9,115 nucleotides of DNA. Source: an uncultured Acidobacteriota bacterium (GTDB lineage Bacteria; Acidobacteriota; Terriglobia; UBA7540). The translations under genes and the position numbers were made by a program. This document shows, in pieces, positions 1 to 7,044 of the stretch. The notes under the pieces are model-generated. The model had not been told where the DNA came from and made no database searches. It saw only the letters and a list, made by a program, of their open reading frames with translations. The first letter of the stretch is position 1. Each line of letters begins with the position of its first letter. The stretch lies in assembly GCA_937900045.1 (NCBI GenBank), contig CALCEB010000012.1, forward strand, positions 1 to 9,115, read 5' to 3'.

Positions 1-8
1 AGAGGTTA

Positions 9-1307
9 ATGATGGCGGATCTCAGCATTAATTTTGCGGGTATCAAGGCGCCAAATCCCTTCTGGCTGGCTTCCGGACCGCCCACCAACACAGCGGGGCA
101 GGTGATTCGCGCGTTCGAGGCCGGATGGGGCGGCGCGGTATGGAAGACCGTGGGCGAGCCCATCGTCAACACCGTCTCACGTTACGGAGGAATCGATTAC
201 GGACTGCAAAAACTGATGGGGTTTAACAACATTGAGCTTATCAGCGACCGCCCGATTGAGGACAATCTTCGCGAAATCGCGGACGTAAAGAAGCGATACC
301 CAAACCATGCCGTGATTGTTTCACTGATGGTGGAGTCGCGCCGGGATGCGTGGCATGAAATCGTGAAACGAACTGAGGATACGGGATGCGATGGACTGGA
401 GCTGAACTTCGGCTGTCCGCACGGAATGAGCGAGCGCGGCATGGGCGCTGCGGTCGGGCAAGTTCCTGAGTACACGACGATGATCACAGAGTGGGTGAAA
501 GAAGTGGCTCGCACGCCAGTGATTGTCAAGCTCACACCCAATGTCACGGATGTCACTTACCTGGCCAAGGCTGCGGAGCGGGGCGGCGCCGACGCCATTT
601 CGCTGATCAACACCATCAACAGCGTGATGGGCGTGGACTTGGAAGCGCTCGAGCCTCGGCCCACGGTGCGCGGCAAATCCAGCCACGGTGGTTATTGCGG
701 TCCGGCCGTGAAGCCCATCGCATTGCACATGGTTTCCTCGTGCGCCAAAAACGTTAAGATTCCGGTCAGTGGGATTGGCGGCATCGCCACCTGGCAGGAC
801 GCCGCGGAATTTGTGGCGCTCGGCGCGGGCTCATTACAGGTCTGCACCGCCGCGATGCACTACGGGTTCCGCATAGTCGAGGACCTGATCGACGGGCTTG
901 GCGCTTATCTTGATTCCAAGGGTTCGCCAAGCGTCAGTGAATTCTCTGGCCGTGCTGTGCCCAACGTTTGCGAATGGGGCGAGCTGGATCTGAATTATAA
1001 GATCATCGCAGACATCGATGCCGAGCGCTGCATCGGCTGCCATCTCTGCTACGTCGCTTGCAACGACGGCGCCCATCAATGTATCGAGGAATATCCCGCC
1101 TCGAACGGCAAACTGCGTGTACCGCGCATCATCGAGGAGGAATGTGTGGGATGTAACCTGTGCGCTCTAGTGTGTCCCGTCGAGGGTTGCATTACGATGA
1201 AGGAAGTGGAAACCGCGGAACCGTTCCTGTCCTGGAATGATCGAGCCCGCAAACAAAAGCTGGATTCCGGCCAGCCTTATACACCTTCGCTTTGGAGCAA
1301 GGTGTGA
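9..1307 (+). CDS. preA: NAD-dependent dihydropyrimidine dehydrogenase, catalytic subunit PreA
   Basis: Cytoplasmic FMN/iron-sulfur subunit that reduces uracil or thymine to the 5,6-dihydropyrimidine, the first step of reductive pyrimidine catabolism; it normally works with the flavoprotein PreT. The 432-aa protein has a dihydroorotate-dehydrogenase-type TIM barrel (about residues 5-310). Its active-site loop ELNFGCPHGM carries the expected catalytic acid Cys136. KLTPN (174-178), NT (201-202) and the glycine-rich phosphate-binding GIGGI (255-259) match FMN and substrate contacts known from mammalian DPD. Two 4Fe-4S ferredoxin motifs follow: C341/C344/C347/C351 and C379/C382/C385/C389. Length is normal for the family. 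Two ATGs are adjacent at 9 and 12, preceded by AGAGG at 1-5. The stop overlaps the convergent permease gene by 31 bp. PreT would be expected just upstream, outside the window. Confidence 0.95.
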   Translation: MMADLSINFAGIKAPNPFWLASGPPTNTAGQVIRAFEAGWGGAVWKTVGEPIVNTVSRYGGIDYGLQKLMGFNNIELISDRPIEDNLREIADVKKRYPNHAVIVSLMVESRRDAWHEIVKRTEDTGCDGLELNFGCPHGMSERGMGAAVGQVPEYTTMITEWVKEVARTPVIVKLTPNVTDVTYLAKAAERGGADAISLINTINSVMGVDLEALEPRPTVRGKSSHGGYCGPAVKPIALHMVSSCAKNVKIPVSGIGGIATWQDAAEFVALGAGSLQVCTAAMHYGFRIVEDLIDGLGAYLDSKGSPSVSEFSGRAVPNVCEWGELDLNYKIIADIDAERCIGCHLCYVACNDGAHQCIEEYPASNGKLRVPRIIEEECVGCNLCALVCPVEGCITMKEVETAEPFLSWNDRARKQKLDSGQPYTPSLWSKV

Positions 1308-2824
1308 GCGTGCAGAATCACGTGAACAACGAAGGAGACGGCGGATCCCACGAACCACCCATAGTTGTAGAGCATGCGCAAAGGCGGCACGATCAGGCCG
1401 ATCAAAGCGACCGCAATCCCGCAGCAAAGGGCGGCGATCGCCCGCAAGTTGAATCCCCTGCAATACTCGTAAATGCCGCCGCGCCGGTAAAGATCATCGA
1501 CGTTAATGGACCGTTTGCGCACCACATAGTAGTCGGCGATCAGGACCCCGGCAATGGGTCCTAGAAATCCTGAGTAACCCACGAGCCAGCCAAAAATGTA
1601 GCTGCCGTAACTGGCAAGCAGTTTCCAAGGTTGCATCAGCAGCCCCACAAAACAGGTAATCAGTCCACCCGCCAAAAAGCTGATGCGCCGCGGATAGAGA
1701 TTGGAGAAGTCATTGGCAGGCGACACGACGTTGGCCGCGACATTCACATTGAGCGTGGCCAGCAGCAAGGCGATCATCGCCACAACGACGGCGAGAGGAT
1801 TGCCAAGATGGCTCAGAACCACGACCGGATCCCAGATGGCCTTGCCGAAGATGATGACCGTGGCGGAGGTGACGGCGACGCCGATAAAAGAATAGAAGGT
1901 CATGGTGGTTGGCAAGGCAAGGGCCTGTCCCAAGATCTGCGCGCGCTGGCTCCGGGCATAGCGTGTGAAGTCGGGGATGTTCAACGCAACAGTGGCCCAG
2001 AAGCCCACGACTCCGGTGAGCGACGGGACGAAAAACCGGAAGAATTCCGGAAAGCTGTGAAACCTGGACGGCGTGGAAAGCATAGGACCAAATCCGCCGG
2101 CTTTTTGGCGGGCCCAGAGCAGCAGGGCCGAGCCGATGATCAGCAGGAACGGGGCGCTCACACTTTGCAGGAAGCGGATGGTGCGGATTCCACGCACAAT
2201 CACCAACACATTCAGCAGCCAGAAGAAGGCGAAGCACACTGGGACTGCGGCATGGAAGTGCTTCCAGCCGGGGAGGAGCGCCACTACCGTGGCATTGATG
2301 GCTTCACCTCCAATCCAGGTCTGAATGCCAAACCAACCGCAAGCCACCAGCGCGCGCAAGACGGCTGCAACATTAGATCCCAATACACCAAAGGACGACC
2401 GGGCCAGCACTGGAAACGGAATGCCGTATTCCGCCCCCGCGTGGGCGATGAGCAACATGGGGATGAGCACCAGGATGTTGCCGAGAAAGACTGTGAAGAT
2501 GGCCTGCTTCCAATTCATGCCGCCGGCGATCATGCCACTAGCCAGCATGTAAGTGGGGATATTGACGCTCATGGCGATCCAGAGCGCCGCATAGTGGTAG
2601 GTGCTCCAGGTTCGCTGGGCGAGGGGTATGGCGGCGAGGTCCTTGTTCCAAAGCCAGGCGCGGCTGTCGCCTTCGGAGTTGATGACAGCGGGCTGAAGGT
2701 TGGGATAAGACGAATCGCTCAGGGTGTTGTTCTCCGGGGTCCAACTTTCATCTTCAGTTTGTAACTCTATGCCGAAGCCAGTGGCGTATAGGTCTCGGGG
2801 CGCCGGTCCCGGAAGAATTGCCAC
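1277..2824 (-). CDS. NCS1-family nucleobase/hydantoin:cation symporter
   Basis: Inner-membrane permease of the nucleobase:cation symporter-1 family (Mhp1, PucI, uracil/allantoin permeases), about 12 hydrophobic segments between residues 78 and 505. The family start YHYAALWIAMSVNIPTYML is at 76-94. Substrate-site residues known from the Mhp1 hydantoin transporter appear conserved: GWFGIQTW supplies Trp164 and Gln168, GFW (274-276) supplies Gly and Trp, and NVAAN (361-365) supplies two Asn. Substrate is probably uracil, dihydropyrimidine, hydantoin or allantoin; the neighbouring pyrimidine-degradation genes favour a pyrimidine. It lies directly downstream of the amidohydrolase gene and is probably co-transcribed. 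The start is uncertain: the GTG at 2824 overlaps the amidohydrolase gene by 58 bp and has no clear ribosome-binding site, and no ATG occurs in frame before the first membrane segment (residue 85), so a downstream non-ATG start is possible. Confidence 0.92.
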   Translation of the reverse strand: MAILPGPAPRDLYATGFGIELQTEDESWTPENNTLSDSSYPNLQPAVINSEGDSRAWLWNKDLAAIPLAQRTWSTYHYAALWIAMSVNIPTYMLASGMIAGGMNWKQAIFTVFLGNILVLIPMLLIAHAGAEYGIPFPVLARSSFGVLGSNVAAVLRALVACGWFGIQTWIGGEAINATVVALLPGWKHFHAAVPVCFAFFWLLNVLVIVRGIRTIRFLQSVSAPFLLIIGSALLLWARQKAGGFGPMLSTPSRFHSFPEFFRFFVPSLTGVVGFWATVALNIPDFTRYARSQRAQILGQALALPTTMTFYSFIGVAVTSATVIIFGKAIWDPVVVLSHLGNPLAVVVAMIALLLATLNVNVAANVVSPANDFSNLYPRRISFLAGGLITCFVGLLMQPWKLLASYGSYIFGWLVGYSGFLGPIAGVLIADYYVVRKRSINVDDLYRRGGIYEYCRGFNLRAIAALCCGIAVALIGLIVPPLRMLYNYGWFVGSAVSFVVHVILHAHTLLQSEGV

Positions 2825-3639
2825 GTGGACCGCACGTCGCGAATCAGTTCCAGGTCGAGGTCTGCCACCAGCAATTCATCCTTATCGCGGCTGGCCTGGG
2901 CGATGATCTTGCCCCGTGGGTTGCAAAAATAACTCTTGCCGTAAAACTCTCCGATGTCCCAGGGCTTCTCATGGCTCACGCGGTTGATGGCGGCGACATA
3001 ATAACCATTGGCCACGGCATGTGCGGGCTGCTCCAGTTCCCACAGATATTCGGAAAGCCCCGCCACCGTTGCCGAAGGATTGAACACAATTTCGGCCCCA
3101 TTCAAGCCCAGGATTCGCGCTCCTTCCGGGAAGTGACGGTCATAGCAAATGTAGACGCCGACCTTGGCGTAGCGCGTTTCAAACACCGGGTAACCCAGGT
3201 TGCCGGGCGTGAAGTAAAACTTCTCCCAAAAGCCGGGGTGGCAGTGCGGAATGTGGTGCTTGCGGTATTTGCCCAAGTATTTCCCGTCAGCATCAATGAC
3301 GGCTGCGGTGTTGTAATAGACTCCGGGCATTTCCTCTTCGTAGATGGGCAGAATCATCACCACCCTGTGTTTCCTGGCGATCTTCGTCATCATTTGGATG
3401 GTCGGACCTTCCGGGATACGCTCCGTCAGCGCGTACCACCGCGCGTTTTGTTCGGCGCAAAAGTAAGGTCCGTAAAAAAGCTCCTGCAAGCAGAGAACCT
3501 GAACTTTCTTGCGCGCGGCCTGCTCAATCAGGCGAAGATGCTTTTTCACCATCGCTCTTTTAATTGCTTCAAGCGATTTATTTTCCGGCGACCATTCGCA
3601 TGACGCCTGAATGATTCCACAACGAACCAGGTTGGGCAT
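2767..3639 (-). CDS. Beta-ureidopropionase / N-carbamoyl amino acid amidohydrolase (nitrilase superfamily)
   Basis: Cytoplasmic carbon-nitrogen hydrolase that would cleave N-carbamoyl-beta-alanine (or the beta-aminoisobutyrate analogue) to the beta-amino acid, CO2 and ammonia, the last step of reductive pyrimidine breakdown. The 290-aa protein covers the whole nitrilase fold with its Glu-Lys-Cys triad: Glu53 in CLQELFYGPYF, Lys127 in KYRKHHIP, and nucleophile Cys165 in VYICYDRHFPEG. The ATG at 3639 (MPNLVRCGII) is preferred over an ATG at 3750 because AGGAG sits 8 nt upstream of it and the family's first beta-strand begins there. The NCS1 permease follows on the same strand and preA converges, supporting a pyrimidine role. 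N-carbamoyl-D-amino acid hydrolase or N-carbamoylputrescine amidase activities are alternatives that sequence alone does not exclude. Confidence 0.92.
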   Translation of the reverse strand: MPNLVRCGIIQASCEWSPENKSLEAIKRAMVKKHLRLIEQAARKKVQVLCLQELFYGPYFCAEQNARWYALTERIPEGPTIQMMTKIARKHRVVMILPIYEEEMPGVYYNTAAVIDADGKYLGKYRKHHIPHCHPGFWEKFYFTPGNLGYPVFETRYAKVGVYICYDRHFPEGARILGLNGAEIVFNPSATVAGLSEYLWELEQPAHAVANGYYVAAINRVSHEKPWDIGEFYGKSYFCNPRGKIIAQASRDKDELLVADLDLELIRDVRSTWQFFRDRRPETYTPLASA

Positions 3640-3696
3640 AGGATGATCTCCTGCGGGGCGCGTTTCTTTCGACGCCTCGAGGGAAAAATCATAACA
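3640..3696 (-). promoter_or_regulatory. Leader and candidate promoter of the amidohydrolase-permease pair
   Basis: On the minus strand TATGAT (3693-3688) preceded by TGT makes an extended -10 element (TGnTATGAT), about 49 bp before the ATG at 3639. A good ribosome-binding site AGGAG lies between them. No convincing -35 hexamer sits at the usual distance, which is tolerated with an extended -10. This is pattern matching only. Confidence 0.35.
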
Positions 3697-3774
3697 CGAC
3701 GTTGGGGCGGGATGCTCCCGTTGTGGGGTCTGGGAACACCGTTGACCCACGCAGTTGCTCCGGCGGCTTCGGGT

Positions 3775-4155
3775 CTATTGCTTGCAGTCTGCCTGGGCCT
3801 GCTTCAGTTGACCGGGGGAGTATTTGGAGGGAATGACGACAAGCTTGATCTTGTTTTGGGTGGCAAATTGATTGAGCTTCTTGACGTCGCCTGGACCCGT
3901 GTACTTTTGTTTGGGCAGTTTGGCATTGAAGGTTTGAACCACCTTATATTGGGTCCGGGCATAGATCACACCTGCAAAAAGAAGTTTCCCCTTCACGGGC
4001 ATATGCTTTTCCAAAATGGCGCAGCCTACATTGCCCTCGGTCGTGCCCGCCAAGGTGATGCCTTTGGAGGGGTCCTTCTTGGATTGGGAGAAAGCAGTGG
4101 GCGCCTGAATCAAGATCGCTGCGACCAAGGGCCATATTGCCCATTTTCTTCTCAT
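3775..4155 (-). CDS. Small secreted protein of unknown function
   Basis: I do not recognise this 126-aa protein. It starts with a clear Sec signal peptide: basic MRRKW, a hydrophobic core (about residues 6-18), and a likely cleavage site after AFS (residue 23). The mature part is lysine-rich, about 100 residues, with two cysteines (Cys45 and Cys124, near the C-terminus) that could form one disulfide in the periplasm. The ATG at 4155 is chosen over an in-frame ATG at 4191 because GGAG lies 6 nt upstream and the signal peptide begins there. It is monocistronic in appearance: 135 bp separate its stop from the amidohydrolase start, and about 150 bp separate it from the Hsp20-like gene. No enzyme motif is visible. 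Confidence 0.75.
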   Translation of the reverse strand: MRRKWAIWPLVAAILIQAPTAFSQSKKDPSKGITLAGTTEGNVGCAILEKHMPVKGKLLFAGVIYARTQYKVVQTFNAKLPKQKYTGPGDVKKLNQFATQNKIKLVVIPSKYSPGQLKQAQADCKQ

Positions 4156-4302
4156 CGGAGTCTCCGTCTCTCCCTCTTTTGACAAACACATTTTCTAACG
4201 GTTCCTACCATTGCGCCCCTGGCTGACCGGCGCTTGCAGCTCACAAAAGAACATGCATCGCGGGGCCGCACAGCCTTTGGCCCTCTGCTTGCCGGCTGTA
4301 AT

Positions 4303-4761
4303 TCAAGCCCTCGGCAGCTTCAGCTCGAGCATCCCGTTTGCAAGGGTCATTTCCATGCCGGTAGTGGCGACCTTGATGGGCAATGGGATGATCTGAAAGA
4401 CGGGAGCCGGCACCGGGTTCTGCCCAATCCTTTCAGAGTGCCCCGCGATCACCAGCCGGAGTGGTTCAACGGCCACGTTTACTTGCTCCACTCCGCAACC
4501 TGCAAGCCCAGCGTGAACGATCAAAGAGTCTCCCGCTTCCATCACTCCCACGGGTATCCGGCAGGTCAATTCGGTTTCGGCTTGCTTCCAATCATCGTGG
4601 TCCTGACCCGCTTCGCAACCGCGCCCCAGGAAAATTTGGTAGGCTCGCCTTGCAACCATCTCATGGATTTCCGAGCCCCGTCCGGTTAAGGTCTCGATGG
4701 GCACCACTTTAACTTCCGGTCTGACCCTTGCACGTTTTGCAGCAGTTTGTTGCGCGCCCAT
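4303..4761 (-). CDS. DUF2934 - Hsp20-like (alpha-crystallin) protein
   Basis: Cytoplasmic protein of 152 aa with two parts. Residues about 30-65 (EIHEMVARRAYQIFLGRGCE then the DDWKQAETEL stretch) match the short helical DUF2934 motif, usually written as I..RAY.lfe.RG....D..dW..AE.eL. Residues about 66-152 look like a divergent Hsp20/CS beta-sandwich: a strand pattern around VEQVNVAVEPLRLVIAGH, and the family end motif A-N-G-M-L-E-L-K-L-P (141-150), close to the small heat-shock consensus A.l.nGvL.l.lPk. No long N-terminal arm or IxI tail typical of oligomeric small heat-shock proteins is present, so classical chaperone function is uncertain. GGAGGTG lies 4 nt before the ATG at 4761. Monocistronic by spacing. 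Confidence 0.85.
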   Translation of the reverse strand: MGAQQTAAKRARVRPEVKVVPIETLTGRGSEIHEMVARRAYQIFLGRGCEAGQDHDDWKQAETELTCRIPVGVMEAGDSLIVHAGLAGCGVEQVNVAVEPLRLVIAGHSERIGQNPVPAPVFQIIPLPIKVATTGMEMTLANGMLELKLPRA

Positions 4762-4869
4762 GACTCACCTCCAGCGCTGGCCTTGAAACCCAGCGAGTCA
4801 GTTCGGGCAACGGGCGTCGCGACGGGGCCCATTTTCACGCGGCGGAAGCGTCCGAAACCGGCAAGACCG

Positions 4870-4886
4870 GAACACAATTCGTGTTC
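4870..4886. promoter_or_regulatory. Dyad GAACAC-N5-GTGTTC upstream of the Hsp20-like gene
   Basis: A 6-bp perfect inverted repeat with a 5-bp spacer lies about 110 bp upstream of the Hsp20-like start, in the non-coding gap 4762-5042. Its size and symmetry fit a dimeric repressor or activator site. I cannot name the factor; the half-site spacing does not fit a LexA box. A TTGACT hexamer lies farther upstream on the minus strand (about 4970-4975) but has only a weak -10 partner. Confidence 0.3.
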
Positions 4887-5042
4887 TGAGGAGCAGGCCA
4901 CAAATCCGCAGGTGGCCGGCCAGCCCCGCTTCGGAACCTTGTCAGAAGCTATTCTCCCACGATCTGGAGTCAAGTTCCAGAGGGTATACACCAGCCGTCC
5001 CTCGGATTGGGCATCCTCTTGGAGCGAGACCTGCGCTGGTGG

Positions 5043-5531
5043 TTATGCCGTGGGGCGCCTTTTTGATCCGCCGCCCTGAAGAGCGCTCTCTATGACGAAA
5101 GCCAGATCCGGGGGCTGAAAGGGCGGAACGATGAAGTCCACAGCGCCGCCTTCAAGCGCGTTCAAATAGAGGTGGATATCCACCACGGGAACAGTCCTGG
5201 AAGCCGTTGTGGCCATGCGCCGAACGTCCTTCCAATTGCCGTCGGGAAGGTTGGTATTAGCGAAGATGATGTCCGGGGGCGCCGGCTTGCGGATGAACTC
5301 TGGGACTTCGCAGCAGCCGGCCGCCTGGCCAGCCTTGATCCCCAGGCATTCCAAGGCATAGCCTAAACCTTCGAGGAATATGTCCCGGTTGCCCACTAAG
5401 AGCGCGCGAATGGCATGACGCCCTTGGCTGGCTGCCTTCTTCTGGCCGTTGGCCGGTTGCTTTGAATTCGTTATGATTGCGTCCGTTGAGGAAAAATCCA
5501 CCCTGCCAGTCCTTGCTATTGGGTCGATCAT
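5043..5531 (-). CDS. Degenerate (pseudo-)receiver domain protein
   Basis: A 162-aa protein: about 38 polar residues, then a CheY-like receiver fold (about 40-152). The fold is visible from ALLVGNRDIFLEGLGYALECLG (strand 1-helix 1), PPDIIFANTNLPDG (strand 3), VPVVDIH (strand 4) and GGAVDFIVPPF (strand 5). Every phosphorylation residue is replaced: the acidic pair is Gly47-Asn48, the phosphoacceptor Asp is Asn92, the Thr/Ser switch is His120, and the conserved Lys is Pro136. It should therefore not be phosphorylated in the usual way and may act as a protein-interaction module. No DNA-binding or enzymatic output domain is attached. The ATG at 5531 is chosen over one at 5582 because GGAGGA sits 6 nt upstream. 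No histidine kinase is nearby. Confidence 0.75.
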   Translation of the reverse strand: MIDPIARTGRVDFSSTDAIITNSKQPANGQKKAASQGRHAIRALLVGNRDIFLEGLGYALECLGIKAGQAAGCCEVPEFIRKPAPPDIIFANTNLPDGNWKDVRRMATTASRTVPVVDIHLYLNALEGGAVDFIVPPFQPPDLAFVIESALQGGGSKRRPTA

Positions 5532-5681
5532 AGTAATCCTCCTATGCTTGGTTAGATGCACGCCAGTGGCAAGGTGGGCCACAAATCTGAACCGGATGTG
5601 TGGAAAGATGGATTACTGCTAATGAATTGGCGTGGTCCTATTATTCCAGGCTGCAGGTAGTGGTGTATTGCCTCGTGGCTA

Positions 5682-5729
5682 GTGGCACAATTTGCTGTAG
5701 CTGAGCGCCGCCACAGCAAATTGTGCCAC
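5682..5729. repeat. Perfect 17-bp inverted repeat with 14-nt loop
   Basis: The arms at 5682-5698 (GTGGCACAATTTGCTGT) and 5713-5729 are exact reverse complements and would form a strong hairpin in DNA or RNA. It lies 72 bp downstream of the TPR gene stop and about 150 bp upstream of the receiver-protein start, both on the minus strand. No T-tract follows on either strand, so it is not a standard intrinsic terminator. It may still end or stabilise the TPR transcript, or be a small palindromic repeat element. Confidence 0.85.
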
Positions 5730-5800
5730 GACTACCTCTTGACGTTATATTGTCGCCCTATGGAAGCTATCTTGGAGCAGTCGCCCCGCAGTTCTTGGAG

Positions 5801-6556
5801 CTACTTACGATCGTCCAATTTGGAGATCTCAAGCCGCGCTTGGGCGTTCTGGGGATTTATTTTCAGCGCCTGCTCGAAATTCTGGCGCGCCGCGCTGGTG
5901 TTGCCCTGAGTCTTGTAAGCGATCCCGAGCCATACAAATCCCTCGTCATACTTGGGGTCGAGGTCAATGGCCTTCTTAAAATTCTCAATGGCCTTTTGAA
6001 TGTTTCCTCCGAATGCGCGCGGCGCGAAGAGATACCTTCTGCCGATGCAGTCGTAAGCGTAGGGATTTTGCGGATCAAGCCTCACGGCCTGGTTCATCTG
6101 TTCCTCACCTTTGGGGCCCCACTTCATTCCCGCAAAGATGCCACCCAAGCCGATTTTGCGGCCGTAAAGATCCCCCAGGAGCGCGTGAGCATTGGAGTCA
6201 TCCGGTTCAAGCTGCACGGCCCGCTCTGCACTTCGAATGGCGTCGTCAACAGCCTGGGCAAAAGCCTTCTTGTTCTTTGCAATCATTTCATAATAGTTCG
6301 CCAGGTAGTAATCGGTTCGAGCCAATTGATAGGCATCTTGGGGGTCGGAGGAATGCTCAGCAGAGAGCTTTTGGAAGGTATCGTGGGCGCGGGTCAGTAT
6401 TGTCCTATCCAGCGTGCTCGCCCCTTGATTCAGGTCGCGAACGGCTTGCTGATAAGAGGGATCTTGTAATGGGAATGCCGCGGGCGCCGCCGGACAAAGG
6501 GGAGCGGTGGCAAATGTCATCAACAGCATCGTGAATGCACGGACTTGGTAAGCCAT
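5801..6556 (-). CDS. Exported tetratricopeptide-repeat protein
   Basis: A 251-aa protein with an N-terminal signal sequence (MAYQVRAFTMLLMTFATAPLC, residues 1-21, cleavage probably in the AAPAA stretch, 23-27), so the mature form is periplasmic or secreted. Cys21 is not in a good lipobox. The rest is helical, with TPR units: about 98-131 (ending AVQLEPDDSNAHALLGDLYG), about 148-178 (QAVRLDPQNPYAYDCIG), about 182-215 (NFKKAIDLDPKYDEGFVWLG) and 216-248 (FEQALKINPQNAQARLEI). TPRs mediate protein-protein contacts; no catalytic domain is attached, so the partner is unknown. The ATG at 6556 has GGAG 7 nt upstream and begins the signal sequence; an ATG at 6598 in frame is less likely. It is separate from the downstream receiver gene by 269 bp containing the inverted repeat. 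Confidence 0.85.
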   Translation of the reverse strand: MAYQVRAFTMLLMTFATAPLCPAAPAAFPLQDPSYQQAVRDLNQGASTLDRTILTRAHDTFQKLSAEHSSDPQDAYQLARTDYYLANYYEMIAKNKKAFAQAVDDAIRSAERAVQLEPDDSNAHALLGDLYGRKIGLGGIFAGMKWGPKGEEQMNQAVRLDPQNPYAYDCIGRRYLFAPRAFGGNIQKAIENFKKAIDLDPKYDEGFVWLGIAYKTQGNTSAARQNFEQALKINPQNAQARLEISKLDDRK

Positions 6557-6561
6557 CGGTT

Positions 6562-6579
6562 TTCTCCTGTGTAGGAGAA
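6562..6579 (-). promoter_or_regulatory. Small hairpin that would cover the TPR gene ribosome-binding site
   Basis: On the minus strand TTCTCC and GGAGAA are a 6-bp inverted repeat with a 6-nt loop, and the GGAG is the ribosome-binding site of the TPR gene. Folding would hide the site, so translation could respond to temperature or a binding factor. The stem is short and may be chance. Confidence 0.3.
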
Positions 6580-6580
6580 T

Positions 6581-6919
6581 ACGTGTAACACCGGACAAAG
6601 TTTCGTGGCGATTTCACTACCTCAAGAATGGAAGATGGGCCATATTGAAAGGCAGTCGAACCTCATGACCCGGTCAGCCCGGCTGCCTCGCCTCGCCCGC
6701 GTCATAAGAAGCTCAGTGGGGTGCTCCACTTACTTGAACTTGCTTCAATAACCATTTATCCGTTCAACAGAGTGGTACGGGGGTGGAGGACCAGCAGGTT
6801 TTAGCGCCGTTGGGAAAACTGAATAAAATGGGAAGAATAAGTTATGCGGAGTGACCCTTTCCAGGGCCTAGCCTACAAGCCTTGCTTACCAATCTCGGCC
6901 AGAAGCCGCCAATCAAGGT
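6581..6919. other. Gene-free stretch between the TPR gene and the tRNA
   Basis: No coding region with codon structure, ribosome-binding site or recognisable product is seen on either strand. It must hold the TPR gene promoter (minus strand), but I cannot place it with confidence. A small hairpin (AGTGG/CCACT around 6715-6730) is the only other structure noticed. Confidence 0.5.
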
Positions 6920-6948
6920 TTGGCCGGAACAGCCGCATGGGTTAAACT
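6920..6948 (+). promoter_or_regulatory. Candidate sigma-70 promoter of tRNA-Arg
   Basis: TTGGCC (6920-6925) and TAAACT (6943-6948) are separated by 17 bp and each matches the -35/-10 consensus at four of six positions. The expected start is about 6955, just before the tRNA at 6963. Confidence 0.4.
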
Positions 6949-6962
6949 GAAAACACAAAGCT

Positions 6963-7036
<74 letters not shown>

Positions 7037-7044
7037 CTAGTTTC

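Noticed and set aside
1631..2764. Long plus-strand open frame of 377 codons opposite the permease gene
   Set aside because: Its product is rich in Gly, Asp, His, Arg and Gln with no fold pattern, and it is wholly antisense to a well-conserved NCS1 gene; a shadow of high-G+C codon use.
2818..3603. Plus-strand open frame of 261 codons opposite the amidohydrolase gene
   Set aside because: It is antisense to an enzyme with an intact catalytic triad, and shows no ribosome-binding site or recognisable motif.
3643..4182. Plus-strand open frame of 179 codons with hydrophobic segments
   Set aside because: It covers the signal-peptide gene on the minus strand and the amidohydrolase leader; apparent hydrophobicity comes from antisense codons.
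4686..4991. Minus-strand open frame of 101 codons before the Hsp20-like gene
   Set aside because: It overlaps the Hsp20-like start in another frame, lacks a ribosome-binding site, and shows no motif; the gap 4762-5042 is more likely regulatory.
5682..5729. Intrinsic transcription terminator
   Set aside because: The hairpin is strong, but no T-tract follows on either strand.
5723..6469. Plus-strand open frame of 248 codons opposite the TPR gene
   Set aside because: The minus strand encodes clear TPR repeats and a signal peptide; the plus-strand product is a mirror of the repeats.
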